Source: Ferrimonas sediminicola (GTDB lineage: Bacteria > Pseudomonadota > Gammaproteobacteria > Enterobacterales > Shewanellaceae). Taken from it: 64,000 nucleotides of DNA. The first letter of the stretch is position 1, and each line of letters starts with the position of its first letter. The stretch covers positions 1-64,000 of the forward strand of contig NZ_SWCI01000003.1 in the NCBI RefSeq assembly GCF_005116715.1, read 5' to 3'. This document shows, piece after piece, positions 37,107 to 47,239 of the stretch. Below the pieces are notes generated by a model, which saw only the letters and a program-made list of their open reading frames with translations, made no database searches and was not told the DNA's origin. Both the position numbers and the translations under genes were made by a program.

Positions 37107-37131
37107 ACAAAAAGGCGCCCTAGGGCGCCTT
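37107..37131 (-). terminator. Terminator downstream of trhP
   Basis: AAGGCGCC-ctag-GGCGCCTT palindrome followed on the minus strand by TTTTTGTTG. It ends the leftward trhP transcript before yfhL. Confidence 0.65.
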
Positions 37132-37152
37132 CTTTCTGACGGTGTCCGCCCC

Positions 37153-38526
37153 TTAGGCCGGCTTGACCGGGTTGCGGGTGGTCTGGCCCTCATCCAGGTT
37201 GCGCATCAGGATGGCATGGGACAGGTCCAGCTCTTCGGGCAGGGGCAGGTAGACGGTGTGGCCATTGCCCGGGGCAATCTCCACCTGTTCGCCCTTGTGG
37301 TTCTCGATGTGCGCCAGGTTGAAGTTGAGGTTACCCGCCGGGGTCATCAGCTCGACGCTGTTGCCCGCCTCGAAGCGGTTTTTCACCAGCACCTCCGCCA
37401 GGCCTTGGCCGTTGCGCTCTCCGGTCAGTTCGCCCACGAACTGCTGCTTCTCCGACACGGAGTAGCCGTAGTCGTAGTTCTGGTACTCGTCGTGAGTGTG
37501 ACGGCGCAGGAAGCCCTCGGTGTAGCCGCGGTGGGCCAGGGATTCCAGAGAGAGCATCAGGTTGGGGTCGAAGGGGCGGCCCGCGGCGGCGTCATCAATG
37601 GCCTTGCGGTAGAGCTGGGCGGTGCGGGCCACATAGTAGAAGCTCTTGGTCCGGCCCTCGATCTTCAGGGAGTGCACTCCCATCGTCGCCAGGCGCTCCA
37701 CATGCTGGATGGCGCGCAGATCCTTGGAGTTCATGATGTAGGTGCCGTGTTCATCCTCGAAGGCGGGCATGTATTCGCCGGGACGGTTGGCCTCCTGCAG
37801 CAGCACCACCTGGTCGCTGGTGGGGCCCTGGCCCAGGGTGGGCTCCACCATCTGCACGCCGCTGTCGGCGGGATTGACCGCCACCACGTCGCCGGATTCG
37901 GTCTCCTTGGCTTCATGGACGTTGTAGTTCCAGCGGCAGGCGTTGGTGCAGGTGCCCTGGTTGGGGTCCCGCTTGTTGATGTAGCCGGAGAGCAGGCAGC
38001 GGCCGGAGTAGGCCATGCACAGGGCGCCGTGGACAAACACCTCCAGCTCCATCTCGGGGCACTGCTGGCGGATCTCTTCGATCTCGTCCAGGGAGAGCTC
38101 CCGGGAGAGGATCACCCGATCGATTCCCTGGCGCTCCCAGAACTTGACGCTGGCCCAGTTGATGGCGTTGGCCTGCACCGACAGGTGAATGCTCTGCTCG
38201 GGGAAGGCGTCTTTCACCATCATGATCAGCCCGGGATCGGACATGATCAGCGCATCCGGCTTCATCTGGATCACCGGCGCGATGTCGCGCAGGTAGGTCT
38301 TCAGTTTGGAGTTGTGAGGGGCGATGTTGGACACCACATACAGCTTCTTGCCCAGCTGGTGGGCCTCTTCGATGCCGGTGGCCAGGTTGTCCAGGTTGAA
38401 GTCATTGTTGCGCACCCGCAGGCTGTAACGGGGCTGACCGGCGTAGACCGCGTCGGCACCGTAGGCGAAGGCGTAGCGCATATTTTTCAAAGTTCCCGCG
38501 GGGGACAGCAGTTCTGGCTTAAACAT
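37153..38526 (-). CDS. trhP: TrhP (YegQ), tRNA U34 hydroxylase
   Basis: 457 residues from MFKPELLSPAGTLKNMRYAF (ATG 38526). It is very close to E. coli YegQ: FVHGALCMAYSGRCLLSGYINKRDPNQGTCTNACRW holds the cysteines. This U32 protein makes 5-hydroxyuridine at the wobble position of tRNAs, using prephenate as oxygen donor in the family. It is the third U32 protein within 4 kb, after UbiU and UbiV. Confidence 0.92.
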   Translation of the reverse strand: MFKPELLSPAGTLKNMRYAFAYGADAVYAGQPRYSLRVRNNDFNLDNLATGIEEAHQLGKKLYVVSNIAPHNSKLKTYLRDIAPVIQMKPDALIMSDPGLIMMVKDAFPEQSIHLSVQANAINWASVKFWERQGIDRVILSRELSLDEIEEIRQQCPEMELEVFVHGALCMAYSGRCLLSGYINKRDPNQGTCTNACRWNYNVHEAKETESGDVVAVNPADSGVQMVEPTLGQGPTSDQVVLLQEANRPGEYMPAFEDEHGTYIMNSKDLRAIQHVERLATMGVHSLKIEGRTKSFYYVARTAQLYRKAIDDAAAGRPFDPNLMLSLESLAHRGYTEGFLRRHTHDEYQNYDYGYSVSEKQQFVGELTGERNGQGLAEVLVKNRFEAGNSVELMTPAGNLNFNLAHIENHKGEQVEIAPGNGHTVYLPLPEELDLSHAILMRNLDEGQTTRNPVKPA

Positions 38527-38625
38527 GGTGTTCCTATAGCTCCTCAAGGCGGCGGGCATTCTACAGAATGGCCGCCTCCGGATGCAAATTTTGATTACAA
38601 AGTAGCCATTGCCTTTGTGGGGCTA

Positions 38626-39480
38626 TTACTGGCGGGCCAGACGGACGTTGGCGGGCAGCGGCTCGAAGTCGCTGCGGAAGGGGTTGATGTCGAGGCCGCC
38701 ACGGCGGGTGTAGCGGGCGTAGACGGTCAACCGTTCACAGCCGCAGTAGCGCTTGAGATCCATGAAGATCCGTTCGACGCACTGCTCATGGAACTCGTTG
38801 TGGCGACGGAAGCTGATGAGGTAGCGCAGCAGCTTCTCCCGGTCGATCGCCTTGCCCCGGTAGCGGATCTGTACGCTGCCCCAGTCCGGTTGGGAGGTGA
38901 TCAGGCAGTTGGACTTGAGCAGATTGGAGCGCAGGGTCTCCTCCACCACCTCACCGCTGGCGGCGCCCTCGAGGTAGTCCGGGTTGAACCGGTAGTCGTC
39001 GATGGCGATGTCCAGATCGTCGATCAGCTCGCCGTCGAACTCCGCCACCCGCTCCTGCTCGAACTCCGCCGGCAGCAGTATGCGAACGCTCACTTCTCCC
39101 TGGGCACACTGACTGAGATCTTTGGCCAGGGCCTGTTGCACCGCCTCGACGCTGTTGAATTTGGTCTGGTTGAAGCTGTTGAGGTAGAGTTTGAACGACT
39201 TGGACTCCACCAGGTTGCCGGAGGTGACCGGTAGGGCGAAATGGGCGATGGCCACCATAGGTTTGCCCCTGGCGTTGAGCCAGGAAAGCTCGAAGCCGGT
39301 CCAGACGTCGGCGCCGTCGAACGGCAGTTCGTCGCCCAGGCCGATGGCGTCGCGGTTGAGCTGTCGGGGCACCCCCTGCAGCAGCTCGGGGGCGTAGTGA
39401 TCCTGGTACTGGGTCTGGTGGCCCAGGGTCAGTCCCTCGAGGGCCTCGGCGCCCTGATAGGGATCGTGGTGATCTGTCAT
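38626..39480 (-). CDS. queF: QueF, preQ0 reductase
   Basis: 284 residues from [14 protein letters not shown] (ATG 39480). The long, two-domain QueF type: [17 protein letters not shown] in the N-terminal half, and [17 protein letters not shown] with the catalytic cysteine, plus [18 protein letters not shown]-dependent reduction of 7-cyano-7-deazaguanine in queuosine synthesis. Divergent from syd, as in other gammaproteobacteria. Confidence 0.95.
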   Translation of the reverse strand: MTDHHDPYQGAEALEGLTLGHQTQYQDHYAPELLQGVPRQLNRDAIGLGDELPFDGADVWTGFELSWLNARGKPMVAIAHFALPVTSGNLVESKSFKLYLNSFNQTKFNSVEAVQQALAKDLSQCAQGEVSVRILLPAEFEQERVAEFDGELIDDLDIAIDDYRFNPDYLEGAASGEVVEETLRSNLLKSNCLITSQPDWGSVQIRYRGKAIDREKLLRYLISFRRHNEFHEQCVERIFMDLKRYCGCERLTVYARYTRRGGLDINPFRSDFEPLPANVRLARQ

Positions 39481-39537
39481 AGTGATTCCGAAACGTGGCA
39501 CAATATCCCGCTATTCTAACCCACAGAGGCCAACACC

Positions 39538-40158
39538 ATGAACCTCAGCTCGCCCCTTGGCCAGTTTTTCGACCGCCACGCCCGCGCCTGGCGCCAGACC
39601 CACGGCCATCTGCCGGTGACCGATCGCCCCGAGTCCGGCCCCGCCGGCGCCGGTGATCACCCCCGGGGGCAACTGTGGCAGCCGGCGGCGCGCGCGCCCT
39701 TCGATTTTGCCAACCTGGCCCGGGCCCTGGAACTGACCCTGCATCCCAGCCTGGCAGCCTTCTACGGCCACTACTATGCGGGCAATCCCGGCTTCGATGC
39801 CCCCTTCGGCGCCGGGGAACTGCTGCAGCCGTGGAACGAGGAGGATTTCGAGTTTCTGCAGGAGAACCTCATCGGTCATGCCATGATGAAGCAGAAGCTG
39901 AAGCAGCCGCCGACCTGGTTTATCGGGGTGATGGCCGACTCCGACCTGATGCTGGTGCTGGACAACGGCGACGGTTCCATCTGGCTGGAACTGCCCGGCA
40001 TGGAGCCGGAGACCCGGGTGGCGGACTCTCTGGAGGCACTGCTGCAGAGCCTGTCGCCCAGGGTGGTGCTGCCGGAGCCGATGGCGGAGGCGTCGCCACG
40101 TCCCGGCTTCTGGCAGCGGGTCAAGACCATGCTGGGACACCTGACTGGCCGCAGCTGA
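39538..40158 (+). CDS. syd: Syd protein, SecY-interacting
   Basis: 206 residues, slightly longer than the 181 of E. coli Syd. FFDRHARAWRQTHGHLP at the N-terminus and GFDAPFGAGELLQPWNEEDFEFLQENLIGHAMMKQKLKQPPTWFIG are diagnostic. It associates with SecY at the membrane. In E. coli it sits beside queF and csrB; here csrB is about 7 kb away. Confidence 0.9.
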   Translation: MNLSSPLGQFFDRHARAWRQTHGHLPVTDRPESGPAGAGDHPRGQLWQPAARAPFDFANLARALELTLHPSLAAFYGHYYAGNPGFDAPFGAGELLQPWNEEDFEFLQENLIGHAMMKQKLKQPPTWFIGVMADSDLMLVLDNGDGSIWLELPGMEPETRVADSLEALLQSLSPRVVLPEPMAEASPRPGFWQRVKTMLGHLTGRS

Positions 40159-40576
40159 TCGGCTGCGTCTGTCAGTCATCCTCTGTTTGGGAAGAGACCG
40201 CCCAGCCAGCAGAGCCCTGGGGCAGGGTTGTTCTTTGGCCATATCCTGCCTTTTGCGCCTTTTGGGGCGTGCTTTTCCCCCTGGGCGACTGTTTCGATTG
40301 ACCAGCTCAAGGTCCGCACCAGAAACGGATGCCGGCGTCCCTCGGCAAGGAGTTATGGCTGGCTGAAGGGGGAAACGAGGCATAATTATTGCATTTTTTG
40401 GTGTTTTTGATGCGTTATTTTTTCAAAGGCCTATAAATTCCCAGTAAACTTTAATATTGGCGCAACTTCAGGCAATAAGGCGTCAATATCAAGACATTGA
40501 ACTGACGATGGTTTGATTATCCAGCAATCTTGGACTATAGAAAAAAGCACTCTCATGGAATGTATGGATGCTTCTG
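40159..40576. other. 418-bp intergenic region between syd and the Ig-like lipoprotein
   Basis: No gene is supported. The second half is AT-rich (GCATAATTATTGCATTTTTT and similar) and probably carries the promoter of the next gene. I see no convincing terminator or repeat. Confidence 0.4.
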
Positions 40577-42676
40577 ATGAAATATGCAGGTTTGCGGGAA
40601 ATTTTTGCTTTTCTTTTCGCACTAGGATTGATGACGGGCTGCGGCGGCGATGGCAGCCTGGATCAGCAAGACCCGTCGGAGCGGCCCGAGAACTGGCAGC
40701 CTGGCGGTGGCGCCACCGGCAGTGGTGACAGCACAGCCGCCAGCCATACCCTCGAGATGACTATGTGGGATTGTCCGGATCCCTTTGCCGACACCCTCGA
40801 TGGCTGTAGCCAAAGTAGCGGTTTCGATGCCCAGAAGGCGGCGGTGCTGAGGGTGATGGCCCGGCGCGACGGTTCCGGCTCCGACGGGGAGCTGGTTAAC
40901 GTGTACAGTGACAAGGGCAGCCTGATCCCCGCCGATGGCCGGGTGCTGACCGGTGAGGATGGCAGCGCCCTGCTTCGCATCCAGGCCGATGACGATGAAG
41001 GGGTGGTGGCCATCAGTGCCAGCTACGCCGACGCCACTACCCAGATCTATGCCCAGATCAACGCCATTCAGGCGGGGCTGACCGTGTCCACCAGCCTGGC
41101 CGATGGCCAGGTGCTCTCCGATGGCTCCACCATGGCGGTGACCGCGTCACTGACGGTGAACGGCCAGCCCTATCTGGATCCCCTGCCGGTGACCTTCTCT
41201 TCCACCTGTGCCCTTGGCGGCAAGGCGGAGATCGATGAACAGGTTCTTTCCCAGGAGGGACAGGCGGTGGCCACTTACCGTTCCACCGGCTGTGAGCAGC
41301 AGGACCAGATTACCGCCACCCTGACCCTGGGCAGCAGCACAGCCACCGACAGCGTCACCGTGCCCCTGGCGGCGGTGCCCATCGCCAGTATCCAGTATCT
41401 CTCGGCCACCCCGGACTACCTGCAGCTGGAGGGGACCGGGGGCGTACGCACGACCACGCTGATGTTCCAGGTGCTGGATCAGAACGGCCAGCCCAAGCAG
41501 GGGGTGGATGTGGCCCTCTCCCCGGCCAGCGGTGAGGAGCGCTTTACCCTGAATACCCTGCAGGCCAGGAGTGACAACCAGGGGATGGTGTCGGTCACGG
41601 TGACCTCCAAAAACCTGCCTGGGCCCTTCCGGGTGAAGGCCGAGGTGGTGGACAGCGATCCGCTGATCGTGGCGGTCTCCCAGGAGTTGCGGGTTGGCAC
41701 CGGCCTGCCCGATAAGGACAGTTTCGATCTCAGCTTCTCGGTGCTCAATCCCCAGGCCTGGCCCTACAATGGCGTGCGGGTCCTAGTTACCGCGTCGGCG
41801 GGCGATCACTTCAATAACCCGGTGCCGGATGGTACGGCCATCTCATTTATTACCGATGGGGGCTTGATCGAGGCCAATTGCCATACCACTGATGGTCATT
41901 GCTCGGTAGATTGGTTTTCTCAGGACCCTCGCCCTGAGGATGGCCGGGTAACTGTAACGGCTTTTATCGAGGGGGAGGAATCCTTCGACGATGCCAATGG
42001 CAATGGCTTCTATGACCAGGGCGAGTGGGACGGTGTCGATGAGCATGAGGTCTACATCGATGCTAATGAAAACGGTCAATATGATGTTGGAGAGGTGTTT
42101 ATCGACCGAAACGGCAACGGTCAGTGGGATGGCGGCGATAGCCACTACAACGGCCTGCTGTGTCGGGGGGCGCCCCTGACCAACGGCGACTGCAGCCGGG
42201 AACTGGTGGACCTGAATGTTTCGGGCGTTATTGCAATGTCTGGTGCCAACCCGAAGGCGTACTTCTGCTACTTCGATCTTTCAGATGACGATGGCGACGG
42301 TGATTTTGGCTGGTATGACTGTTGGAACAATGAGACCAATAAAGCATGGGAGGCAGGCAGCTTGACAGGGGTATCGATCGCACTGGCCTGTGTCATGGAT
42401 GAGGCCCCCAGTGGAGTATTAAATCCCGCGCCCGCCGGTACCAAGATTGAATTTACCGCCGGCGGCGACCTACAGACGTCCGGGCGCACCTCCTATACCC
42501 AAATCAGTACCTCGGGCATTATCTACAGCGACACCGGAATTGATAACCGAACGAGTTGTGGCCTTGGCGGCTACTTCGTCGAGCTGGATACAACCGACGG
42601 CGGAGGAGAGCTGGTGTTAGAAGTGACCTACCCTGATAGCACTAGTATCTCCAAGTCGATGGTTGTTAACCCTTAA
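40577..42676 (+). CDS. Large lipoprotein with Ig-like and Ca-binding repeats
   Basis: 699 residues from the ATG at 40577. The signal peptide ends in LGLMTGC, a lipobox. Several bacterial-Ig-like segments follow (for example LTVSTSLADGQVLSDGSTMAVTA, VDVALSPASG, and PVPDGTAISFITDGG). Around residues 470-515 acidic loops DANGNGFYDQGE, DANENGQYDVGE and DRNGNGQWDGGD have the DxNxNGxxDxGE spacing of Ca-binding EF-hand or dockerin-like motifs. Paired cysteines are frequent, suiting an exposed protein. Role unknown; adhesion or surface structure is possible. The second half is less GC-rich than the first. Confidence 0.7.
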   Translation: MKYAGLREIFAFLFALGLMTGCGGDGSLDQQDPSERPENWQPGGGATGSGDSTAASHTLEMTMWDCPDPFADTLDGCSQSSGFDAQKAAVLRVMARRDGSGSDGELVNVYSDKGSLIPADGRVLTGEDGSALLRIQADDDEGVVAISASYADATTQIYAQINAIQAGLTVSTSLADGQVLSDGSTMAVTASLTVNGQPYLDPLPVTFSSTCALGGKAEIDEQVLSQEGQAVATYRSTGCEQQDQITATLTLGSSTATDSVTVPLAAVPIASIQYLSATPDYLQLEGTGGVRTTTLMFQVLDQNGQPKQGVDVALSPASGEERFTLNTLQARSDNQGMVSVTVTSKNLPGPFRVKAEVVDSDPLIVAVSQELRVGTGLPDKDSFDLSFSVLNPQAWPYNGVRVLVTASAGDHFNNPVPDGTAISFITDGGLIEANCHTTDGHCSVDWFSQDPRPEDGRVTVTAFIEGEESFDDANGNGFYDQGEWDGVDEHEVYIDANENGQYDVGEVFIDRNGNGQWDGGDSHYNGLLCRGAPLTNGDCSRELVDLNVSGVIAMSGANPKAYFCYFDLSDDDGDGDFGWYDCWNNETNKAWEAGSLTGVSIALACVMDEAPSGVLNPAPAGTKIEFTAGGDLQTSGRTSYTQISTSGIIYSDTGIDNRTSCGLGGYFVELDTTDGGGELVLEVTYPDSTSISKSMVVNP

Positions 42677-42708
42677 GCGCAGTGATACCCGGTTTCACCG
42701 GGCACAGT

Positions 42709-42738
42709 AAAACGGCCTCTTGCGAGGCCGTTTTTTTT
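42709..42738. terminator. Terminator between the lipoprotein and aldehyde dehydrogenase genes
   Basis: AAAACGGCCTC-ttgc-GAGGCCGTTTTTTTT, symmetrical, between convergent genes. Confidence 0.88.
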
Positions 42739-42761
42739 GCTGGCGTTCAGAACAAGCACAG

Positions 42762-44279
42762 TCAGAAGAATCCCAGCGGGTTGGGATCGTAGCTCACCAG
42801 CAGGTTCTTGGTCTGCTGATAGTTGGACAGGGCGGCCTTGTGGGTCTCCCGGCCCATGCCCGACTGCTTATAGCCGCCGAAGGCGGCGTGGGCGGGGTAG
42901 AGATGGTAGCAGTTGACCCACACCCGGCCGGCTTCGATGGCACGCCCCATGCGCATGGCCAGGTTCTGGTTCATGGTCCATACCCCCGCCCCCAGGCCGT
43001 AGCTGGTGTCATTGGCGATGGCGATCGCTTCGGCTTCATCCTTGAAGGTGGTGATCCCCAGGGTGGGACCGAAGATCTCCTCCTGGAACACCCGCATCTC
43101 GTTGTGGCCCTTGATCAGGGTTGGCTGCACATAGAAGCCGCCGTTGCCGTCGGCGGGGGTGAAGGTGTCGCCGCCGAGCAGGAACTCGGCGCCCTCCTCG
43201 CGGGCCACCTTCATGTAGCTCATGATCTTGTCGAACTGCTCCTGGGAGGCCTGGGCGCCCACCTGGGTGTCGGTGTCCAGGGGGTTACCCTGCCTGATCT
43301 CTTTAGCCCGCGCCAGCACCCGCTCGATGAAGCGGTCGTAGATGGACTCCTGCACCAGCGCACGGGAGGGGCAGGTACACACCTCGCCCTGGTTAAAGAA
43401 GCCTAGCAGCAGCCCCTCGACACACTTGTCGATGAACGCGTCCTCCTGCTCCATGATGTCCTCGAAATAGAGGTTGGGGGACTTGCCCCCCAGTTCCAGG
43501 GTCACCGGGATCAGGTTGTCCGCCCCCTGGTGCATGATGTGGCGTCCCACCTGGGTGGAGCCGGTAAAGGCCAGCTTGCGGATCCGTTTGGAGCTGGCCA
43601 GGGCCTGGCCCGCTTCCTCGCCATAGCCGTTGACCACGTTTACCACCCCGGGCGGCAGCAGGTCGCCGATGGTCTCCAACAACACCAGGATGCTGGCTGG
43701 GGTCTGCTCGGCGGGTTTGAGCACCACGCAGCAACCGGCGGCCAGGGCCGGAGCCAGCTTCCAGGCGGCCATCAGCAGCGGGAAGTTCCAGGGGATAATC
43801 TGCCCTACCACGCCGATGGGCTCATGGAAGTGATAGGCGCAGGTGGTGCTGTCCAGTTGGCCGATGGAGCCCTCCTGGGCGCGCAGAGCCCCGGCAAAGT
43901 AGCGGAAGTGGTCCACACACAGGGGCAGGTCGGCGGCCAGGGTTTCACGGATCGGTTTGCCGTTGTCCCAGGTCTCCACCAGGGCCAGGGTTTCGCTGTG
44001 GGCTTCGATGCGATCGGCGATCTTCAGCAGCAGGTTGGCCCGCTCGGCGGCGGCGGTCGCCCCCCACACCGGCTGCGCCCGGTGGGCGGCGTCCAGGGCC
44101 AGCTCAATGTCAGCCGCAGCCGAGCGGGGGATCTCGCAGATGGTGGAGCCGTCCACCGGGCTGGTGTTGTCGAAGTACTGCCCTGCCACCGGTTCGACCC
44201 ACTGGCCGCCGATGTAGTTCTGGTAACGGGGTTTAAAGCTGAACAGGGCGCCCGGGGTGCCGGGTTTTTGGTAGATCAT
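42762..44279 (-). CDS. Aldehyde dehydrogenase (ExaC/AldB type)
   Basis: 505 residues, NAD(P)-dependent. [10 protein letters not shown] contains the general-base glutamate and [17 protein letters not shown] the catalytic cysteine; [22 protein letters not shown] is the nucleotide-binding region. The [11 protein letters not shown] form is typical of acetaldehyde/chloroacetaldehyde dehydrogenases such as ExaC and AldB. A role in alcohol or aldehyde oxidation is likely. It stands alone. Confidence 0.9.
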   Translation of the reverse strand: MIYQKPGTPGALFSFKPRYQNYIGGQWVEPVAGQYFDNTSPVDGSTICEIPRSAAADIELALDAAHRAQPVWGATAAAERANLLLKIADRIEAHSETLALVETWDNGKPIRETLAADLPLCVDHFRYFAGALRAQEGSIGQLDSTTCAYHFHEPIGVVGQIIPWNFPLLMAAWKLAPALAAGCCVVLKPAEQTPASILVLLETIGDLLPPGVVNVVNGYGEEAGQALASSKRIRKLAFTGSTQVGRHIMHQGADNLIPVTLELGGKSPNLYFEDIMEQEDAFIDKCVEGLLLGFFNQGEVCTCPSRALVQESIYDRFIERVLARAKEIRQGNPLDTDTQVGAQASQEQFDKIMSYMKVAREEGAEFLLGGDTFTPADGNGGFYVQPTLIKGHNEMRVFQEEIFGPTLGITTFKDEAEAIAIANDTSYGLGAGVWTMNQNLAMRMGRAIEAGRVWVNCYHLYPAHAAFGGYKQSGMGRETHKAALSNYQQTKNLLVSYDPNPLGFF

Positions 44280-44449
44280 GGTGCGTCTCCTTCGCGGTTG
44301 CGAGCCCCGGCACGGCGGAGACGACCTGCCCTGATACGGCTTGGGCTTCGGCGGTGCCGAAAGCTCTGAGGATGGCGGCCCGGAACAGGGCCGATGTTTG
44401 AGTATGCAGACCCTGGGCAGAGTTGCCTACCGACTTTAGTCTAAGGGGG

Positions 44450-45226
44450 CTAGATCAGGTCCCAGGAGAGGTTGGAGACCAGGCGGCAATCGTGGCAGAC
44501 GAAGTGGAACAGGTCGTGAATGGACTCTCCAAGATACCACTCGCTGTTGCCGCAGCGGGGACAGGGGCGCGCCTTCTCCTCGGCGAGGGAGCCGCCGCCG
44601 ACCCGGTACAGGTAGTAGTAGGTGGGCACCTGGGTAAGGTGCTCGATGCGGCCGCGCAGATCCCAGCCGCGGCGAAACAGGGCGCTGTCGATGCGGGTGA
44701 TTTCATCCAGGGCGGCAAACTCGACCGCACCGCTGCCGGCCATCTGCAGCTCGTCGCACGCCTGCCACTCGCTCTGCCACTTGATCAGCGCCTTGTGATC
44801 GCCGTTGAAGGTGGCGGGCAACCGGTACAGGGGCACCGGCATCATGGTTTCGCCATCCCGCAGGGGTGAGCAGGTGTGTACATAGGTGGTGTAGAGTAGC
44901 TGCCAGTTGCTGGGCAGCACCGGAGAGCTGGCCTCACTGTTGATGTCGCGTCCCAGGACTTTGAGGCGGGGGCGGGTCAGCTTGGCCTCTGCCAGCAGGT
45001 CGAGGCGCCGCTGCACCCAGGCGGAGTGAAACCTGGGGTGCAGGCTCTCCTCTTCGGGACACAGGGCCCGCAGCCGGAACTCGGCGTCGTGCTGCATCAC
45101 CGGAAACTCTTTCCCAAGAATCTGGCCATTGGCCCGCCACGCCTCCACCAACTGGTTGATGGCATACTCCACCTGGGACAGGGTGGTGTCGGCAAAGCAC
45201 TCAAAGCGAAGTTCGACCAGATACAT
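44450..45226 (-). CDS. Zn-ribbon protein, DUF2310 type
   Basis: 258 residues from MYLVELRFECFADTTLSQVEYAINQLVEAWRANGQILG (ATG 45226). The open frame extends much further upstream (to 46252), but that part has no protein-like character. A zinc ribbon near the C-terminus is formed by CPRCGNSEWYLGE and FVCHDCRLVSN. Known only as a putative nucleic-acid-binding family in marine gammaproteobacteria. Confidence 0.75.
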   Translation of the reverse strand: MYLVELRFECFADTTLSQVEYAINQLVEAWRANGQILGKEFPVMQHDAEFRLRALCPEEESLHPRFHSAWVQRRLDLLAEAKLTRPRLKVLGRDINSEASSPVLPSNWQLLYTTYVHTCSPLRDGETMMPVPLYRLPATFNGDHKALIKWQSEWQACDELQMAGSGAVEFAALDEITRIDSALFRRGWDLRGRIEHLTQVPTYYYLYRVGGGSLAEEKARPCPRCGNSEWYLGESIHDLFHFVCHDCRLVSNLSWDLI

Positions 45227-45315
45227 AGGCGGCTCCAAAATCATCAGGGCGGCATTATAGCGGTCGGGACGACCGGGGCAAGGATCGGCTTCGCGCCCTG
45301 AGAGTTGGCAGGAGG

Positions 45316-45600
45316 TTAGCGGAGTTTGGCCTCGAGGGCCTCCAGCCTGGCACTGAGCAGGGCAACCTGGCGCTCCAGTTGTGCCAGGCGGTCCTCTTGC
45401 TGAGGGGCGGGGCTGGGTGGCGTTTCCGGCAGTGGCAGTTGGGCCAGCACCGCCTGTGGGTCCGCCTGGTAGGCTTTTATCGCCTGGATCAGGGCGGGCA
45501 TTGGGTGGCGGCCGGTGGCGGCCCCCTTGAGGCGGGCCAGGGTCACCTCGTGTCCCTGATGGTGAAGCTTGGCCAGGGCCAGCAGGATATCTTGGTTCAT
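45316..45600 (-). CDS. Small protein with C-terminal coiled coil
   Basis: 94 residues. The N-terminal half (ILLALAKLHHQGHEVTLARLKGAATGRHPMPALIQAI) looks like a small helical DNA-binding-like domain, and the last 28 residues (DRLAQLERQVALLSARLEALEAKLR) are a clear leucine-rich coiled coil joined by a Pro-rich linker. Function not known; the layout recalls KfrA-like N-terminal domains, but the match is weak. Confidence 0.6.
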   Translation of the reverse strand: MNQDILLALAKLHHQGHEVTLARLKGAATGRHPMPALIQAIKAYQADPQAVLAQLPLPETPPSPAPQQEDRLAQLERQVALLSARLEALEAKLR

Positions 45601-45757
45601 GGTGGTAAAAAGTAGTGAGATTTACCAACAGTGTGGCGTATTTGCTGATTTTAACACAAGCAATATATATAAGCATTTGATTTTTAACTAATTTAACTTG
45701 TGGCAAACCTCTTGCAGGCCTTGGTGCGTTATCGATTTTTGCCAAGGAGAAACCAGA

Positions 45758-46144
45758 ATGAAGACCCAATTGATGCTGCCCGCTGCCGCTGCCCTGATCC
45801 TCAGCCTGTCTGGATGTGTTGTCGCCGTGGGTGGCGACGGCTGGGAGGGAGACAGCTGGGATGGCGACAGCCGCAGTAGCTGGGAGGAGGTGGAGAAGCA
45901 CAATCGCGAGAAGTTGTCTCAGTTGAGCCCGGGGATGAGCGTTGATCAGGTTGTCGCCCTGATGGGTACCGCCGAGTTCAACGAGTTTTACCGTGACGAT
46001 GAGAAGAGCGTACAGGTGCTGTTTTATAGGACTCACCGCACCAAGGGGGACGGCAAGACCTCCAAGGACGAGTGCACGCCGGTGGTCTTCGAGGGGGGCA
46101 AGGTCGTGGGCTGGGGCAGCAAGGCGTACACCAACGCCATCTGA
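45758..46144 (+). CDS. DUF3192-family lipoprotein
   Basis: 128 residues from the ATG at 45758 (AAGGAGA upstream). The lipobox is LSGC. The mature N-terminus is rich in Gly, Trp, Asp and Ser (GGDGWEGDSWDGDSRSSW), then WEEVEKHNREKLSQLSPGMSVDQVVALMGTAEF, a BamE/SmpA-like fold typical of DUF3192. Function unknown. Confidence 0.8.
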   Translation: MKTQLMLPAAAALILSLSGCVVAVGGDGWEGDSWDGDSRSSWEEVEKHNREKLSQLSPGMSVDQVVALMGTAEFNEFYRDDEKSVQVLFYRTHRTKGDGKTSKDECTPVVFEGGKVVGWGSKAYTNAI

Positions 46145-46170
46145 TGCCTGCCCCAGGCTATGTGCAAAGG

Positions 46171-46196
46171 AACGTCGGCATCGCCGGCGTTTTTTC
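46171..46196 (+). terminator. Terminator after the DUF3192 gene
   Basis: AACGTCGGC-atc-GCCGGCGTTTTTT, one mismatch in the stem (T-G pair). Confidence 0.65.
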
Positions 46197-46203
46197 TTAG
46201 GGG

Positions 46204-46437
46204 TCAGTTCTTGTGAAGCAGGGTGTCCAGTTGATCGATGATTTCGCTCCATTCGCCGTCACTGCAACGGCCCTCCTTGAGGAAATCCGCCTGGGCCTGG
46301 CTCCAGAAACCCGCCGCCTCAATAGGGGTATCGGCGTCCAGATGGTAGCCCTGGATAAAGTGGGAGATGGAAACTGGGTCACTGGCCATGCCCAGTTGCT
46401 CGAACAGGGTGTTCAGATTGGCTTTGGTGGTGTCCAT
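46204..46437 (-). CDS. DUF2789-family protein
   Basis: 77 residues, the full family length. LNTLFEQLGMASDPVSISHFIQGYHLDADTPIEAAGFWSQAQADFLKE matches DUF2789. A small helical cytoplasmic protein with no known function. Confidence 0.8.
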   Translation of the reverse strand: MDTTKANLNTLFEQLGMASDPVSISHFIQGYHLDADTPIEAAGFWSQAQADFLKEGRCSDGEWSEIIDQLDTLLHKN

Positions 46438-46587
46438 TGCTGCATCCTCTCCATCGATTCAAACCTCTTGAGTGTAGTCTCAAAGCCCGGACCCGGTGGG
46501 CGGTTTTAGCGCGGGGCGGGGTACACTGGGAAAAGATCTTGTGTTATCAAGGTGAGTGTAGAGAGAGTTGAACGCAGGAGAGAAGAG

Positions 46588-47232
46588 ATGGGCCTAGGGC
46601 AACACGCCGAGATTGAGGCCAGTTACCTGACAGCGGAAGAGCTGCGGGTCGCCGCTTCGTTACTGTATAACGCCTACCATGATGACCTGTTCTTTCAACA
46701 GGCCTTTGGCCGCCAGGGGTATGGCCAGAAGCTGAGAGCCGCTTTGAGAGAGGAGCTGGCCGAGCTGTGGCAACACAAACAGAAACTGGTGGGTTTCTAT
46801 CAGACTGATGTGCTGGTGGCCGTGGCCTGCATCGTCGACAAGGACTACCCCCAGGGCGAGAGCCGTTACTGGTACTGGCGGCTGAAGATGGCCCTGGGAA
46901 CCGGTTGGAGCCCGACCCGCCACTGGATGGAGCGGGAAGATGAGCTGAAGAGGATGCTGCCCGGTGATGATTACTGGCTGCTGCAACTGATTGCGGTTCA
47001 TCCTCAGCATCAGCAGCAGGGGATCGGAGGCCAGGTGCTCAGTTCGCTGCTGCAACTGCTCTCCGAGAGTGACTCCCAGGGATTGGCGGTTTTCGTCTCT
47101 CAGCCGCAGCATGAGAAGTTGTTCCTTCGCAAGGGGTTTAGGGCGATGGAAAAGGTGGCTCTGGGGGATGTGACCGGCCAATTAATGTACTTCGATGCGG
47201 CCAGGGGGGAGGGGATCGCGCAAACACCTTGA
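46588..47232 (+). CDS. GNAT-family N-acetyltransferase
   Basis: 214 residues from the ATG at 46588, which has AGGAGAGAAG upstream; a GTG at 46552 is in frame but weaker. The acetyl-CoA-binding motif A is LQLIAVHPQHQQQGIGGQVLSSLL, with the Q/RxxGxG/A core QQQGIGG. LFLRKGFRAMEKV is motif B. The substrate is unknown. It is the gene just before the csrB control region. Confidence 0.8.
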   Translation: MGLGQHAEIEASYLTAEELRVAASLLYNAYHDDLFFQQAFGRQGYGQKLRAALREELAELWQHKQKLVGFYQTDVLVAVACIVDKDYPQGESRYWYWRLKMALGTGWSPTRHWMEREDELKRMLPGDDYWLLQLIAVHPQHQQQGIGGQVLSSLLQLLSESDSQGLAVFVSQPQHEKLFLRKGFRAMEKVALGDVTGQLMYFDAARGEGIAQTP

Positions 47233-47239
47233 TGGATTT

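Noticed and set aside
45227-46252. N-terminal extension of the Zn-ribbon gene giving a 600-residue protein
   Set aside because: The extension lies antisense to the DUF3192 gene and other coding sequence, is low in complexity, and the family starts at the ATG at 45226.
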